DNA of 64,000 nucleotides from Drosophila miranda (GCF_003369915.1 NC_046675.1:31620001-31684000); one strand, 5' to 3'; positions 46,390 to 57,480 are shown, numbered from the stretch's first letter. Translations and numbers: made by a program. The notes: generated from the sequence alone by a model not told the origin.

Positions 46390-49300
46390 CTACTTCTGCT
46401 GCTGCACCTTGTTGAGCAGAATGAGGCGCTCCGCCTCGTTGAGATGCTCGTAAAAGCTGGGAAAGTGTTCGTTTTGTGTGAAATTGGTGAGGAATTTTTG
46501 CAGGTTCTCGGCTATGTCGCCTGTGTAGTTGGTCTCCTTGAGCAGCTCCTTGAGCAGCAGATCGTCCTCTACATTATCCTTGTCGAATTCCACGTACAGG
46601 TCAGAGATGAATCGAGATTTAGCTAAGCTGGTGGCCTCGTCTTCATCGGCCTCGTCTTCCTCGGCCTCGGCATCCTCCTCATCGGTGTCGGTAAGTGGCT
46701 CGTCCATCTTGCTCTCCTGGAAGTGCTGGTACTCGGACATCAGCACCTTGAAGATCTTGACGAGAGCAGGAATTGTGGTCCACTTTAGGTTGGCGGCGGC
46801 CACGGAGCGAGTGCGCCTCCGGGCATCGCTGGGGTCCTCCACCAGCTCCTTGTAGGTGATGCTCGTGAGGCGATTGTCCTGCGTGGCCACGCCGTACTCG
46901 AACAGCTTGCATAGGGCCATGGTGGTGACCTTTCGCTCGTACATGCCGAAGAACGAGTTCTGGCGCGAGAGCCAATTGGAGAGGACGAACTGCATGGCTG
47001 GCTCTCCGTTTGGCCCCGGAACAGTGGACAGAAAGTTGAGCACGGCGTCCATTTGAGTGAGGAAGAGATGGGCGAAAATCAGGACCAGATTCATGATCAC
47101 CTTAAGGCACTCCAGGTTCTGCATTTTGCTGATCACAGCCTTCAGCAATATGTCCACATTCGGTCCAAGCATGCTGCCCATTTTTGTAATGATCGCGATG
47201 ACCAGCCGTCCGATCTGGCCCGCGGCCGTCATCTCGCTGTTCATGGGATTGAGCAGTACAGCGGCCACCACCTGCATGATGCAGTTACCACCCTCGCCGT
47301 TCTGGTAGCTGCAGATCTGGGCGGGCGAGACGTTGATGAAGCTGCGCAGGCACTCGCCGCCGGCCAGCATCACCGCATGATCGTCCGTGTGCACGAGGCA
47401 GTTCAAGACGGCCGGAAAGGCTGTGTCCAGCAGTGCGCTGCTCAGCGGCGGCTCCGTGTACTTGACGATGGTGTTGAGGACGTCCAGGGCAATGTCCTGC
47501 TTCTCAGTGTTATTTGTCTCTGGCAGTCCCAAGATGCTCACGATAGTGGGAATGAACTTCTCCTGCAGCAGCACCAGGCACTGCTTCCGCTGGCAGAGGG
47601 CTTTGATTAGATCCTGCACATTTTCCAGGACGTACGGGTCCTCGGCATACTTGAGAAAGACAGCAATGGCCAGCGGAGTAATCTTGCCATTGACGGCATA
47701 GGCAAAGTCCGCATCAAACTGTGAGAAAGCAGGAGAAATGGGATTAGGAATCCTCGATGGGTGAACACTGGTCGCTTACCTGGACCATGACCGTCAGTGC
47801 CTCCATGAGCAGGGCCAGGACAGTGGCCTTGCAGCCCGAGACCAGAGCCATGATGCCATCAAAGAATCCCGGCAGCTTGGACACCAGCAATGTTCGTTTC
47901 TCGCCCTCGGTCGATTCGTTGGCCAGCAAGAAGCCGTGCAGCGTGCGCACTGCACTGATCCTCAGGATGTGGGTCTTCTCTGGTGACAGGCTGCACAAGG
48001 TGACGTCGAGGATCTCGGCCACCATCTGTGGATTGTACAGTTCTGACTTGGAGTATGTGCTCAGGGTCCAGAGGGCGCGACCCACCAGGTGGGGCGACTC
48101 CTGGTGCACCAGCAGATTCCGCACGATGGTCAGATAGTTGAGAAGATCGAACTTGGAGTCACCCTCGAGAATAATGTCGCGAAAGATGTGCACGGCGTCC
48201 ATGCAGGCCTCCTGGATCTTCCACCAGTTTGGATTGTTGGCCGCCTTCTCCGCCTCGGCCACGCTAAAGTGCCTGCCCAGAGCCTCCTGCAGCGGCTGAA
48301 TGGCCTTTGCCTCGAACTCGTCGTTGATGGCCAGCAGGACATCGCGGCCGCACATGCGCACCGTCAGCTCCACGCCGCCGTCATCCTCGTCGTCGACAAA
48401 TTTCTCGGGGTCCTCCTGCCAGTCCTCCAGCTGCTCCTCGCTCAATTGGATGTACACGATCGTGATGTAGATGAGATCGGCCAGCACGTTCTTGATGCAT
48501 CCCCGAAGCTTTCCACAGGTCACGATGCAGTTAATGAACTCGAGGATCTGGATGATGAGCGTTTGAAAATTGGTCTGCTCGTCATCGTCTTCGTTGTCGC
48601 CGCTAGGCAGTGGATTGGGCTCTGTTTGGTTCACCGACACCTTCACATAGGTCTCGGCTATCTGGGTGAGGAGCTGCCAGATGATGGGCAGTATCCTCTC
48701 CATGAACGGGTTGATGTACTTCGAGCACTCGCTCACCACGTGGGTGAAGACTGTAACAGAAGGGGAGTGGTAATGATAATGGTATTGGTGGGTGTCTGTC
48801 TGCTCACCCTTAATGATTTCTGAGCGTAGCAGGAAATTGGAGCCCGCTCCGCTGGTCATGCTCAGGTAGTGCAACAGCTTGTCCATGAAGTTGTTGAGAA
48901 TGGAGTTCATCATGGTCGCCTGCTCCTGTTTGTTGGTGATCAGAGCCGCAATGGATGTGAAGAGGGGCTTTAGGATGCGAATGGCCGATACGCGCGTCTT
49001 GATGGAGTAGTTCTGCTCAGAGTCAAATATGCGGTACACCTCGGGAATGACAACGGGTCCCAGTTCCTTGATTTGCTCTACGTCGTAGGTAAAGTCCTGC
49101 AGAACCTGCATGGCCCCGTGGATGGAGTCTTCGTTGCCGCCCAAACACTTGACAATGATGTCGAACAGCTCCGTCCAGCATTGCGGATAGTCGGTGGAAG
49201 CTATGGTGGATATGGTATGGGCCACAGAGGAGCGGATTTTTGAGTTGGGATCGTACAGTCCGTTGGGCAGTATGTTGCGAATGGTACGCTTGGCCTGCTC

Positions 49301-49684
49301 GCTGGCCATGCAGCTGTTAGCCTTGTCGGTCTTCAAGTCCTCCTCCGTCCAGTGGTTCTCGACGTAGCGGGTTAGCATAACGATCGCTATCTGTCGCAGC
49401 GGAAGCTCGTGCGACTGATTCATTATTATCTCGGACAGGTAGACGCCATAGCCTGCAATTCCATATATGGGTAACATGAGCACAGAAAAACACGAGGAAA
49501 CCCAACCCAACCCAACGCAAGCCCTCTGCCCGCCAAATTACGCACCTTCCGTGTATTCCAGCTGCTTTGTTCGCTTCTCCGCCTCCTGCAACACATTGGT
49601 ATTCGAGCTGAGAAGGTTCTGCAGCTCCTCGATGATGGCCAGTTTGACCGAATCGCCGCAGTCGTTTTGAAATTGAAGCGACAT
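46390..49684 (-). CDS. Ranbp9: Importin-9
   Basis: Four exons on the minus strand, 49684-49546, 49452-48808, 48750-47780 and 47718-46390, give 1027 residues, near the 1041 of human importin-9. It is an importin-beta HEAT-repeat protein. The N-terminal region, LQEAEKRTKQLEYTEGYGVYLSEIIMNQ and LPLRQIAIVMLTRYVENHW, is the RanGTP-binding part. A C-terminal acidic loop (DTDEEDAEAEEDEADEDEA) is characteristic. Importin-9 carries H2A-H2B, ribosomal proteins and actin/cofilin into the nucleus, and the fly gene is needed in meiosis. Intron 2 is 57 nt, a multiple of three and free of stops. Confidence 0.95.
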
Positions 49685-50025
49685 TATGCTATCCTATCAC
49701 GAATTTTACTCTAAATTCAATATTAAAACAGTCAAAAACATAAACCGGCGCGGCCTACTCCAGCGATTACATGTGATAACTTCCCACACTATACAGCACG
49801 GTTCTGATCAGTGATGCCAAATCTCAGAGTCAATGCAAGCTAGATTCTAATAAAAATAGCCAAAAATTGTTAAAACCGTAATAAATAAGCTAAAACGGTG
49901 ACACTGGAACTATTTTAAAATGGTGTTGCAAACACTGCTCTTGCTTCGATGACGATACATCGATACAACACATTTAGCTTCGATTAATTGTGAAATACGC
50001 GGAAAAAAATAGAACAAAATTCAGG
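49685..50025. promoter_or_regulatory. Divergent Ranbp9/Irbp promoter
   Basis: 341 bp between two divergent housekeeping starts. A GATACATCGATAC (DRE-like) lies near 49953-49965, and a GGTGACACT resembling core motif 1 near 49896. Confidence 0.5.
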
Positions 50026-52162
50026 ATGAGCACCTGGAATCCTGCGAACGATGTGGATTTGCGGTCCGGTTCCGAGGATGAAGAGGACATTGCCATGAAG
50101 CGCGACTACCATGGGCGCGAGGCCATCCTGTTCGTGGTGGACGCCAACCTACAGACGTCCGGTATAGGACGCTTGATGGAGGCGCTGAACATCATACGCA
50201 CGGCATTCATCTCGGGGATGTTGGTCAACGACAAGGACCTGATAGGCCTGGTTTTCGCCAACACCAAACACAGCCCCCTGCCGCTGGAGGCGTCCTGCGT
50301 GGAGACTATAGTTGTGCCCGAGAACTGTGCCGTGTTTCTACCGCTTCGTCAGCTGACCAAACCCATTGTGGAGCATTACCTGGAGTTTATGGGGACGGTG
50401 GAGAGCCAGTTTGCCACCGAGTATGGGCTGGTGGAGCCCGACGGTCGTGGAAAATTCGATCTCATGATCCGGCTGTGTATCGAGTTGCTGGAGAAGTGCG
50501 GCAAGAAGTTGAACAACGCGAAGATTGCGTACGTGACGGATGTGGACACGCCGCATCTGCCCTCGAGCAACGAGTTTCAGGCGGCTCTGCAGAAGGCCAT
50601 CGATCTGGAGGGCAAGGAGTTCGAGTTCCATGTCATTCCCATGAACGACGACTTTGACTACGGTCCTTTTTACAAAGAATTTATAACCCTGTCGCGAGGT
50701 GAGTGACTATAGTAGAGCGTATGTATATTTCATGCGAAGTCTGTTCCCCTCCTTGGCGTCCAGAGATCGCCTTGGAGGTTTAAGTACTTCGCAGAGCAAC
50801 TGTAGCAAATCATTCACCTGCGTCCAAGTGAAGTTAAATTTGGACGTGGTTTTGGGTCTGCTGACAGATCACAGCTAACGTCTCTGAATGCCACTATCTG
50901 AAATCGACTAACGATTCATTCAACTTCTTGCAGCCATTGAATTGGACGCCTTCGTTGAACCCGATCCCTCACTGCTGCGAGAGATGCTGGCTGATCGCAA
51001 GCTGAAGCAGGACTTTTTGCGGCGCTGCCTGGGCCATTTCGCCTTCCACCTGGGCCCCAATCTGTCCATGTCGGTGCAGTACTACAATTATTTCCAGCGA
51101 CGGGCCCTTCCGCGCAAGGTGCAGATAATGCGGCGTGACAACAGCGTGGTGAGCACCAAGCGCCAGATCATAGTGCGCAAGCATGAAGGGGAGGAGATTA
51201 AGCACGAGTATCAAATGAAGGCGAACCAGGGCTGGTACAAGTTCGATTTGGGCGAGAAATCGTTGAGACTGACCATGACCCGGATGGACATGGTTCGAAA
51301 CATGCACAAGCCCCACATGCAGCTCCTGGGGTTTAAGCACCGCTCAGTCCTGCCTGAGGTTCTCTACAGCAAGCCCTCGAATTTTATGTACCCCGACGAT
51401 CAGAGTATCATTGGATCAAAGCGCTTGTTCCGGGGCCTGTGGGAGCGCTGCTTGCAGCGAGAGAAGATCATCGTCTGCCTGTTCATGTCCAAGCGTAAGT
51501 CGATTCCGCGCTATGTGGCTTTGGTGCCTGTTCAGGTGGATAAGTCGGAGGTCAAGAGCTATCGGTCGCAGCTCTGCGGAGATGGCTTCAAGATCGTCTA
51601 TCTGCCGGAAGCCAAGCACATTCGCCACATAGACATGTGCGATTGGAACAACACTGCCAATTCAGCCGACGATGAGAAGGTGGACTTCTTCCAGAAGATC
51701 ATCAAGAGGCTCCGCATCGACTATCAGCCAAACCTGATGAATGATCCCAGTCTGGACTACCTGCAGGCCAATTTGCTTGCTTTGTCCCTGGACATTACAA
51801 CGGACAGCAAGGGAATCGACGAACTGCTAGACACAACGGCGCAGGACAAACGAATCGAAAAATATATGCCCGATTACGAGAGGCTCTTCGACGTGGAGGT
51901 GGTTCCCGCCAAGAAGCGCCCGGCCAAAACCTCCGCGAATGGAGCCAGTTCGGCAAAGATGCCCAAAATCGATATGGAACAAATCGAGAGCTACGAATTT
52001 GTCGAGTTTTTGATTGCGGAGGAGCGTCTAACCAGCTGCACGGTCGCCCAGCTGCAGTGGATCCTTCAGAAGCACTTCGATGAGAGTTTGCCCAAATCTT
52101 CGCCCAAGGACAGACTGGTGAAGTGCATAGTGGCATTGAGTGCCGGAAAGTCAGGGACATAG
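50026..52162 (+). CDS. Irbp: Ku70 (inverted repeat binding protein)
   Basis: Two exons, 50026-50698 and 50934-52162, give 633 residues. Ku70 pairs with Ku80 to ring broken DNA ends in non-homologous end joining and caps telomeres. Visible: acidic N-terminus, vWA domain (REAILFVVDANLQ ... MNDDFDYGPF), the beta-barrel (YNYFQRRALPRKVQ, RQIIVRKHEGEEIKHE), the pillar, and a C-terminal SAP-like DNA-binding domain (EFVEFLIAEERLTSCTVAQL). The single 235-nt intron is much longer than its neighbours and hosts an H/ACA snoRNA candidate. Confidence 0.96.
50734..50876 (+). ncRNA. Intronic H/ACA box snoRNA in Irbp
   Basis: Two hairpins fold by hand. Hairpin I: a 7-bp stem GCGAAGT/ACTTCGC (50734-50740, 50786-50792), internal pockets CTGTTCC and TTTAAGT, and an upper stem CCTCC..GGCG/CGCC..GGAGG (50748-50778). 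Hinge box H (ANANNA) is AGAGCA at 50793-50798. Hairpin II: CTGTAGC/GCTGACAG (50800-50806, 50860-50867) with an upper stem CGTCCAA/TTGGACG. The ACA box (50871-50873) stands three bases from the expected end. This hairpin-hinge-hairpin-tail order, about 143 nt long, is diagnostic of pseudouridylation guides, which flies commonly keep in introns. The unpaired pockets would define the target; I have not assigned one. Confidence 0.82.
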
Positions 52163-52512
52163 AATGTAAATTGATGTAAAAAGTATAATTTGTAAGTATT
52201 ATTACTAGTTTTTAAGAAGATTTTGGTAACTGAATTTCTTTTTTTGTTCGCCGTACACTGGGGATATAATTCCTGGTACATCTGAAGGCTGAATAAACAT
52301 AGATATCCAAGAATTTAAAATTCCAAAATGTAAATCGATTTCGCTGCGATACTATCGATAGACAGTTTATCGCTACTGCCACCTATCGTCAGGGCTATTG
52401 CCATACTGTGTATCGATACTTTTGACTCATATTTATCGACATTTTCCATAGGCAGCACCGTCCTGCTGTAATTTTAATTGTAATTTGAAAGAATACTGAG
52501 CAGCAGAGCGAG
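52163..52512. promoter_or_regulatory. mgr promoter with two perfect DREs
   Basis: TATCGATA occurs at 52353-52360 and 52411-52418, with half sites between (TATCGCT, TATCGTC). Clustered DREs upstream of the mgr ATG indicate DREF-dependent, growth-related expression. Confidence 0.7.
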
Positions 52513-53269
52513 ATGACTGGCATCATGGACTCGGTGGAAATGCCCAAATTGTCGGAAAACCAAAAGACCTTTGCCGGCATCCCGGAGGCAGTATTCCTGG
52601 TGAGTGGGTGGATTCTAACCTAGCAATAGTGCTCTTGGCTGTGGCTGCAGCTGCAATGGAAAACTTGAATTAATCCTTGTCTGTGTCGGTGTCCGCAGGT
52701 GGAAATTGATACGTTCATGACCCAGCCCGAGAACGAGAACTGCGAGAAGGTGCTGCAGCGTCTGGACGAGCAGCACGGCAAGTATCGATTCATGGCGTAC
52801 AACCTCGAGGCGCGTCGCCGGAAGCTGAAATCGCAGATTCCCGACCTGGAGCGCTCGCTGAAGATGGTTAATGTGCTGCAAAAGGAGGACGAGGAGCGCG
52901 AGACACAATTCCTGCTCAGTGATCAGGTGTTCATCAAGACCTTGGTGCCGCCCACGAAAACAGTTTACCTCTGGCTCGGTGCCAGCGTGATGCTGGAGTA
53001 TCCCCTGGACGAGGCCGAGGCCCTGCTCAAGCAAAACGTCACATCAGCCGTGGGCAACCTTAAGTCAGTGGAGCATGACCAGGACTTTGTACGGTCAGTG
53101 GGAAGACCCCTTTTCCATTCGAAACGGCGGGTACTAACTATGTTCTTTACTTTTATTTAACAGGGATCAAATAACCACAACGGAGGTGAACATGGCGCGA
53201 GTGTACAACTGGGGCGTCAAAAAGAGGCAGGCCGCAGCCAAGACTAACGCCAGCAGTACGCCATCCTAA
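52513..53269 (+). CDS. mgr: Prefoldin subunit 3 (merry-go-round)
   Basis: Three exons, 52513-52599, 52699-53093 and 53164-53269, give 195 residues. It is an alpha-type prefoldin: N-terminal helix (VEIDTFMTQPENENCEKVLQ), a beta-hairpin core (FLLSDQVFIKTLVPPTKTVYLWLGASVMLEY), and a C-terminal helix (TTTEVNMARVYNWGVKKRQ). Prefoldin delivers tubulin and actin to the TRiC chaperonin. Fly mgr mutants have monopolar spindles, and Mgr binds VHL to tune tubulin levels. Its 3' end converges on the neuroparsin gene. Confidence 0.96.
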
Positions 53270-53569
53270 GCTTCAGCACCAGTAAGAAACCCGCACAGTA
53301 CTGAAAACAGACATGTGAGTTGTGTACACTGTGGCTTTCTATCTACGTCTCGTCTCCCACTCAATATTTATGTCAAAACCTCACCAAAAAACGGCCAATC
53401 CTTTGCATTGTGATCCTTGCCTGCAAGCGATCGGAAGCAATGCTGATTGCAGCATCTCGCCTGCTTTATTCATATTCTCCACAGATGATGATAATAATAA
53501 AACCGCAACACAGCGCATCCAGTTATCCAGACACTAACAATCACTGGGCGTATTCGATATGTGTGTTTC
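53270..53569. other. Overlapping convergent 3' UTRs of mgr and neuroparsin
   Basis: An AATAAA on the minus strand (53470-53465) lies about 100 nt after the neuroparsin stop. An AATAAA-type signal on the plus strand lies near 53496. Both transcripts would overlap by a few tens of bases. Nothing else is seen. Confidence 0.55.
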
Positions 53570-53925
53570 TCAGGACATCCAATATGGGCACAGGTCCGAA
53601 AGGCAGATGCCCGAGCTGGTGCAGCCCATGCACTTGTGGCAGCTGCACGTCAGTCCTGGCAGGCATTGGTCCTCCGCATTGTCCCTCGTGCAGAATTCCC
53701 CGAGCTGGAGGTAGCAGAAATACCTTGTATTGTTCCCGCAGCGGATTCCGAAGGAGGACGTGCAATTTGGCCTTGTGGCAGGACCTTGTTCGCTGCAGGG
53801 AGAACACCTGTCCGGATGTCTGTCTTTTATCTTCTCTTTTTGCTGTTGGCACTCCTCTCTACTTACATGCCTTTCCTGGGGGACAGATAGAGCCAAATCA
53901 ACAGCCAATAGAATGCCTCGGACAT
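53570..53925 (-). CDS. Neuroparsin hormone precursor
   Basis: Two exons on the minus strand, 53925-53867 and 53807-53570, are split by a 59-nt GT-AG intron and give 98 residues. Exon 1 begins MSEAFYWLLIWLYLSPRKGM, a signal peptide with a strongly hydrophobic core. The mature part has neuroparsin/IGFBP-N-like cysteine spacing: CSPC, then CTSSFGIRCGN, EFCTRDNAEDQCLPGLTC, SCHKCMGC, and a final GICLSDLC. Neuroparsins are secreted neurohormones (locust antigonadotropic factor, mosquito OEH) acting through a venus-kinase receptor. The gene is reported absent from the melanogaster subgroup, so its presence constrains the species. I count 13 cysteines, an odd number. An in-frame alternative acceptor 15 nt downstream would delete the first CSPC. 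Confidence 0.85.
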
Positions 53926-54162
53926 TAAATACAGCGAAACTGCTTTCAGAGTCCGGGAATTGAATTGTTTAGTTCGCGGGAACCTGCCAGCTAGTGCCAC
54001 GGCCGGAATTCCCCTGGTTGACCGCACCTTGTGTGAAAAGTGCTGACTCTGGGAGCAGATAAAGGAAGGCTATGGGTGATTAATTAACTATTATTTTTAT
54101 TTCTGATGTAAGCAACAATCTTTGACCTAACATGCACACCCAGCTGTGGGACGGAATGGGAC
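53926..54162. other. Spacer between neuroparsin and mRpL40
   Basis: Both flanking genes are on the minus strand; this 237-bp spacer must hold the mRpL40 3' UTR and the neuroparsin promoter. No TATA box was found in minus-strand sense. Confidence 0.4.
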
Positions 54163-54866
54163 TCATTCCCACTTCATTGACTGGTGTATGTAGTCGCCAT
54201 CCGGACTCGCATAGTTCTTGATGGGTGGGCTGGCGACGGGGCCTTTGAGCGATACTGGCAGCAGCTGCAGGTCGACTTCGATGGCTGCCTGATACAGCTC
54301 CTCGGACTCGCGGCGAAGCTCTTCCAGAGCTTTGTTCTGTGACATCACCAGGCGGTCAATGATTTGGAAGTCGGACACTCTTTCGTCGTGCTTGTAGCGG
54401 GCCCATTGTTTCTTCAGCAGAGCACGCTCCTCCAGTTCTGCACTGCCCAGGGGTGTCAATTTTCGCTGCCGTTTGCTGGAAATGAAGCAATTTGTACCAA
54501 CAGTGGGTTCCATTCAACGGCGGGGCACTTACTCCTTTTCGTCAATGAGCTCCAGTGGCACCTCCAGCTCCTCCACCGGTTTCAGCTGGCGGGCATTCTT
54601 CTCGAGCCGCCGAATCTGCTTCTCAATCTTCTTTTTCCTGCGGTCCTCCCTCTGCTTGACAACCTGTGGGTCCAGCTTCTTCTTTTTCTTCAGCGGTTCG
54701 GCACAGAGCACAGGTGTTGTATGTAGGCAACGTGCAACGGCGGGGCCGGCTACGCCGCCTCTCTGTAAACCTAATCTATGACAGAAAGTGCGCTCGGTCA
54801 GTGGCTGGACAACTCGATGGGCTACAGACTCCTCACTTACCTGGCAAAGGCGCTGATCAGCGACAT
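54163..54866 (-). CDS. mRpL40: Mitochondrial large ribosomal subunit protein mL40
   Basis: Three exons on the minus strand, 54866-54841, 54775-54533 and 54475-54163, give 193 residues. The N-terminus MSLISAFARLGLQRGGVAGP is an arginine-containing mitochondrial presequence ending near CLHTTPVLC. The mature part begins with a lysine run (PLKKKKKLDPQ) and a helix VVKQREDRRKKKIEKQIRRLEKNARQLKP. It continues KRQRKLTPLGSAELEERALLKKQW, characteristic of mL40 on the surface of the mitochondrial 39S subunit. All junctions keep phase. Confidence 0.93.
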
Positions 54867-55235
54867 TTCTTTTTCTTTTTTTTTTAGGGTTTAAGTTACC
54901 ATGCTACCCGTGAGTAGCGTGGGATTATTTGGCCGCCCGCCTTTTGAAGGTGGAAATTGCCAAGTCAAAGAATAGAATATGTTGGAGAACTGTTTATAGC
55001 TTTACCTCAATTTCGTCGATGAAGTCACTTAGTGCTTGGTACGCGCTGGTGTTTTCAATAAATTTTTCAATAAATATTATAAATATAAATATTATATAAA
55101 TATCATTATCAGTTTGACCGCGGATTTATCGATAAAATATGCCGAAATATACCGAAACATACCGCCTCATTTTCAATATATACCGTAAATATACTGACGA
55201 ATTCAAGTTATATTTTACATATTCCTCATTTTTGA
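54867..55235. other. mRpL40 upstream DNA with DRE and TTTCGGTATATTTCGG motif
   Basis: A perfect DRE TATCGATA lies at 55127-55134. The 16-mer TTTCGGTATATTTCGG (minus strand, 55157-55142) is identical to the one before the EcKinase-like gene. Between them is an ATTATA-rich tract (55060-55105). Confidence 0.55.
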
Positions 55236-57480
55236 TATTCCGTTGAATATTACTAGCTAAATAGAACATTTAGCCATGCCATCATAATTTTATACGATTG
55301 ATGAATCAATTTTCTATTTAACTGGTGTATTCTTAATACTTGCTTTTATTGCGTTTTGCGTGAAAAGAGGTTTTAGCGAAATAAGTCAAACGAAAAACAA
55401 GTAGCGAAATAGGTCAATCAAAACAAACGAAAAGGGAAATTCGTTCATATTGCTCAATTTTAATATTCCATTGAATAATGCTGGCAAACTAAATCTTTCA
55501 GTAATGCCCACATAATTTTATCCCATTGATGAATAAATTTTCTACAAGATTGGATTGTTTTTAATCTTTGCTTTTATTGTATTTATTGTAAAAAAGGTTT
55601 AAACGAAAAAGTCCAACCAAAAAAGAGTCACTATTTTGCGTGTAGGCCTTTGTATACCCTATTTTGTTAATTTTATATGAAGATGAAACGTGATTTATAA
55701 AGAACTTTTCTCAAATTGATATTCTTTAGACATATTCAAGTACATTATTAGTATCTTGTGTATTTATGGCGATCCTGATACCTACTGAGCCTTGGAAGAC
55801 AAACATTTTCTCAATTCTATAACATCCATTTCCCCCAGGGTATGTGTGCATGGAATTGGCAACATGTTTGCGTATGGAATGAGACTCATTGTTGCAATAG
55901 CGAAACTGCGGCGAATCGGGTATTGCCTATATTTCAAGCTATAGATTTTCCCACTTAGCTTTATCCCATAGATAAATACATTTTCTACAAGATTGCTTCT
56001 TTTAATTATCTTAAAGTATTTTATTTTGACTAAAATACGGTTTTCAAGTAAATGTTGCCGCAACAGTGTGTATGGAATGTGCAACATTGTGTATGGAACG
56101 AGACTCATTGTTGCTAAAGCGAAACTGCGGCGAACTGCGGCGAACTCAAATTCGATTCAAAAAACGACCAATTCTTTGTTCCGTTGAATAATACTATCTA
56201 TATAGAACATTTAGCCATGCCCACTCAATTTTGTACGATTGATGAATCAATTCTATACATGATTGGTCTATTCGAAATACTTGCATTTATTGGATTTCTA
56301 TATAACATTGAAAATTAAATTAATAAATGACAAAAATACCATTTAGCACTAAAAAACACCACATGGGAGCGCGGCGAAAACCAGTTTCTACAGTATGACC
56401 CTCATATACGGTCTCATTTGAAAAATATACCGAGTGGTGCGCGCCAAATTGAACTTTTTTGAATGTGAGCGACAAGGATTTAAATGTTGTCAACCGGGCC
56501 TTTATCTATGCCCACATAATTTTATACGATTAATGAATCAATTTTCTACTTAACTGGCCAGTTTTTAGTCCTTGATTTTATTGTATTTTGACTAAAACAA
56601 GGTTTAAACAAAATAGTTCAACAAAAAAAAACAGTCGCAATGTTGCTGGTATTTGAAGACGTGATGCGTGTATAGCCCTTTGTACACCCTATTTCGCTCA
56701 TTTTATATGAAGATCAAACGCAATTTATTAAGACCTTGTCTCAAATTGATATTCTTTAGACATATTCAAGTACATTATTAGTATCTTGTATATATTTCTG
56801 TCGATCCTGATACCTACTGAGCCTTGGAAGACAAACGTATTCACAATTCTATAACATTCATTTCCCCCAGGGTATGTGTGCATGGAATTAGCAACATGTT
56901 TGTGTATGGAATGAGACTCATTGTTGCAAAAGCGAACTGCGGCGAACTCAAATTCGATTCAAAAAACGACCAATTCTTTGTTCCGTTGAATAATACTATC
57001 TATATAGAACATTTAGCCATGCCCACTCAATTTTGTTCGATTGATGAATCAATTCTATACATGATTGGCCTATTCGAAATACTTTCTTTTATTGGATTTC
57101 TATATAAAATTGAAAATTAAATTAATGAATTGATGAAATTTACAAAAATGCCATGGGAGCGCGGCGAAAACCAGTATTTCTACAGTATGACCCTCAGAAC
57201 AGCACCGAAATATACGGTCTCATTTGAAAAATATACCGAGTGGTGCGCGCCAAATCGAACTTTTTTTGAATGTGAGCGACAAGGATTTAAATGTTGTCAA
57301 CCGGGCCATTACCGATTCAACAATTACGACGATTCCCTCAATTTTGATCTTCCGTCAAATATCAGCTATATGGAAGATTTAGCCATGCCATCATAGTTTT
57401 ATACGATGAATCAATTTTCTACTTGATTGGCTTCATATAAATAAAAGCTTTTATTGGATTTCTATATAACGTTGAAAATG
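55236..57480. repeat. Decayed local tandem array (about 1.03-kb unit plus shorter copies)
   Basis: Two long units, about 55465-56504 and 56505-57440, match closely: for example the block beginning ATATTCTTTAGACATATTCA (from 55720 and 56752) and the block GGTATGTGTGCATGGAATT (55839 and 56871). A roughly 90-bp motif (ACATTTAGCCATGCC ... GATGAATCAATT) recurs about seven times: near 55260, 55490, 55960, 56200, 56510, 57010 and 57370. Two units carry a coding-like segment (CATGGGAGCGCGGCGAAAACCAG region), of which only the last keeps a long open frame. I cannot assign the array to a transposon family; it looks like a small local gene family that has largely decayed. Confidence 0.75.
57130..57396 (+). 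CDS. Small cysteine-containing ORF, last member of the decayed array
   Basis: An open frame of 88 codons, MKFTKMPWERGENQYFYSMT to ISYMEDLAMPS, with a central cluster WCAPNRTFFECERQGFKCC. It has no signal peptide and no recognised domain. The related frame at about 56892-57040 ends in a similar block (VPLNNTIYIEHLAMP versus LPSNISYMEDLAMP), so the end LPxN(I/T)xYxE(D/H)LAMP was once a shared protein C-terminus. It could be one exon of a gene whose other exons I do not see, or a relic. Function unknown. Confidence 0.3.
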   Translation: MMKFTKMPWERGENQYFYSMTLRTAPKYTVSFEKYTEWCAPNRTFFECERQGFKCCQPGHYRFNNYDDSLNFDLPSNISYMEDLAMPS

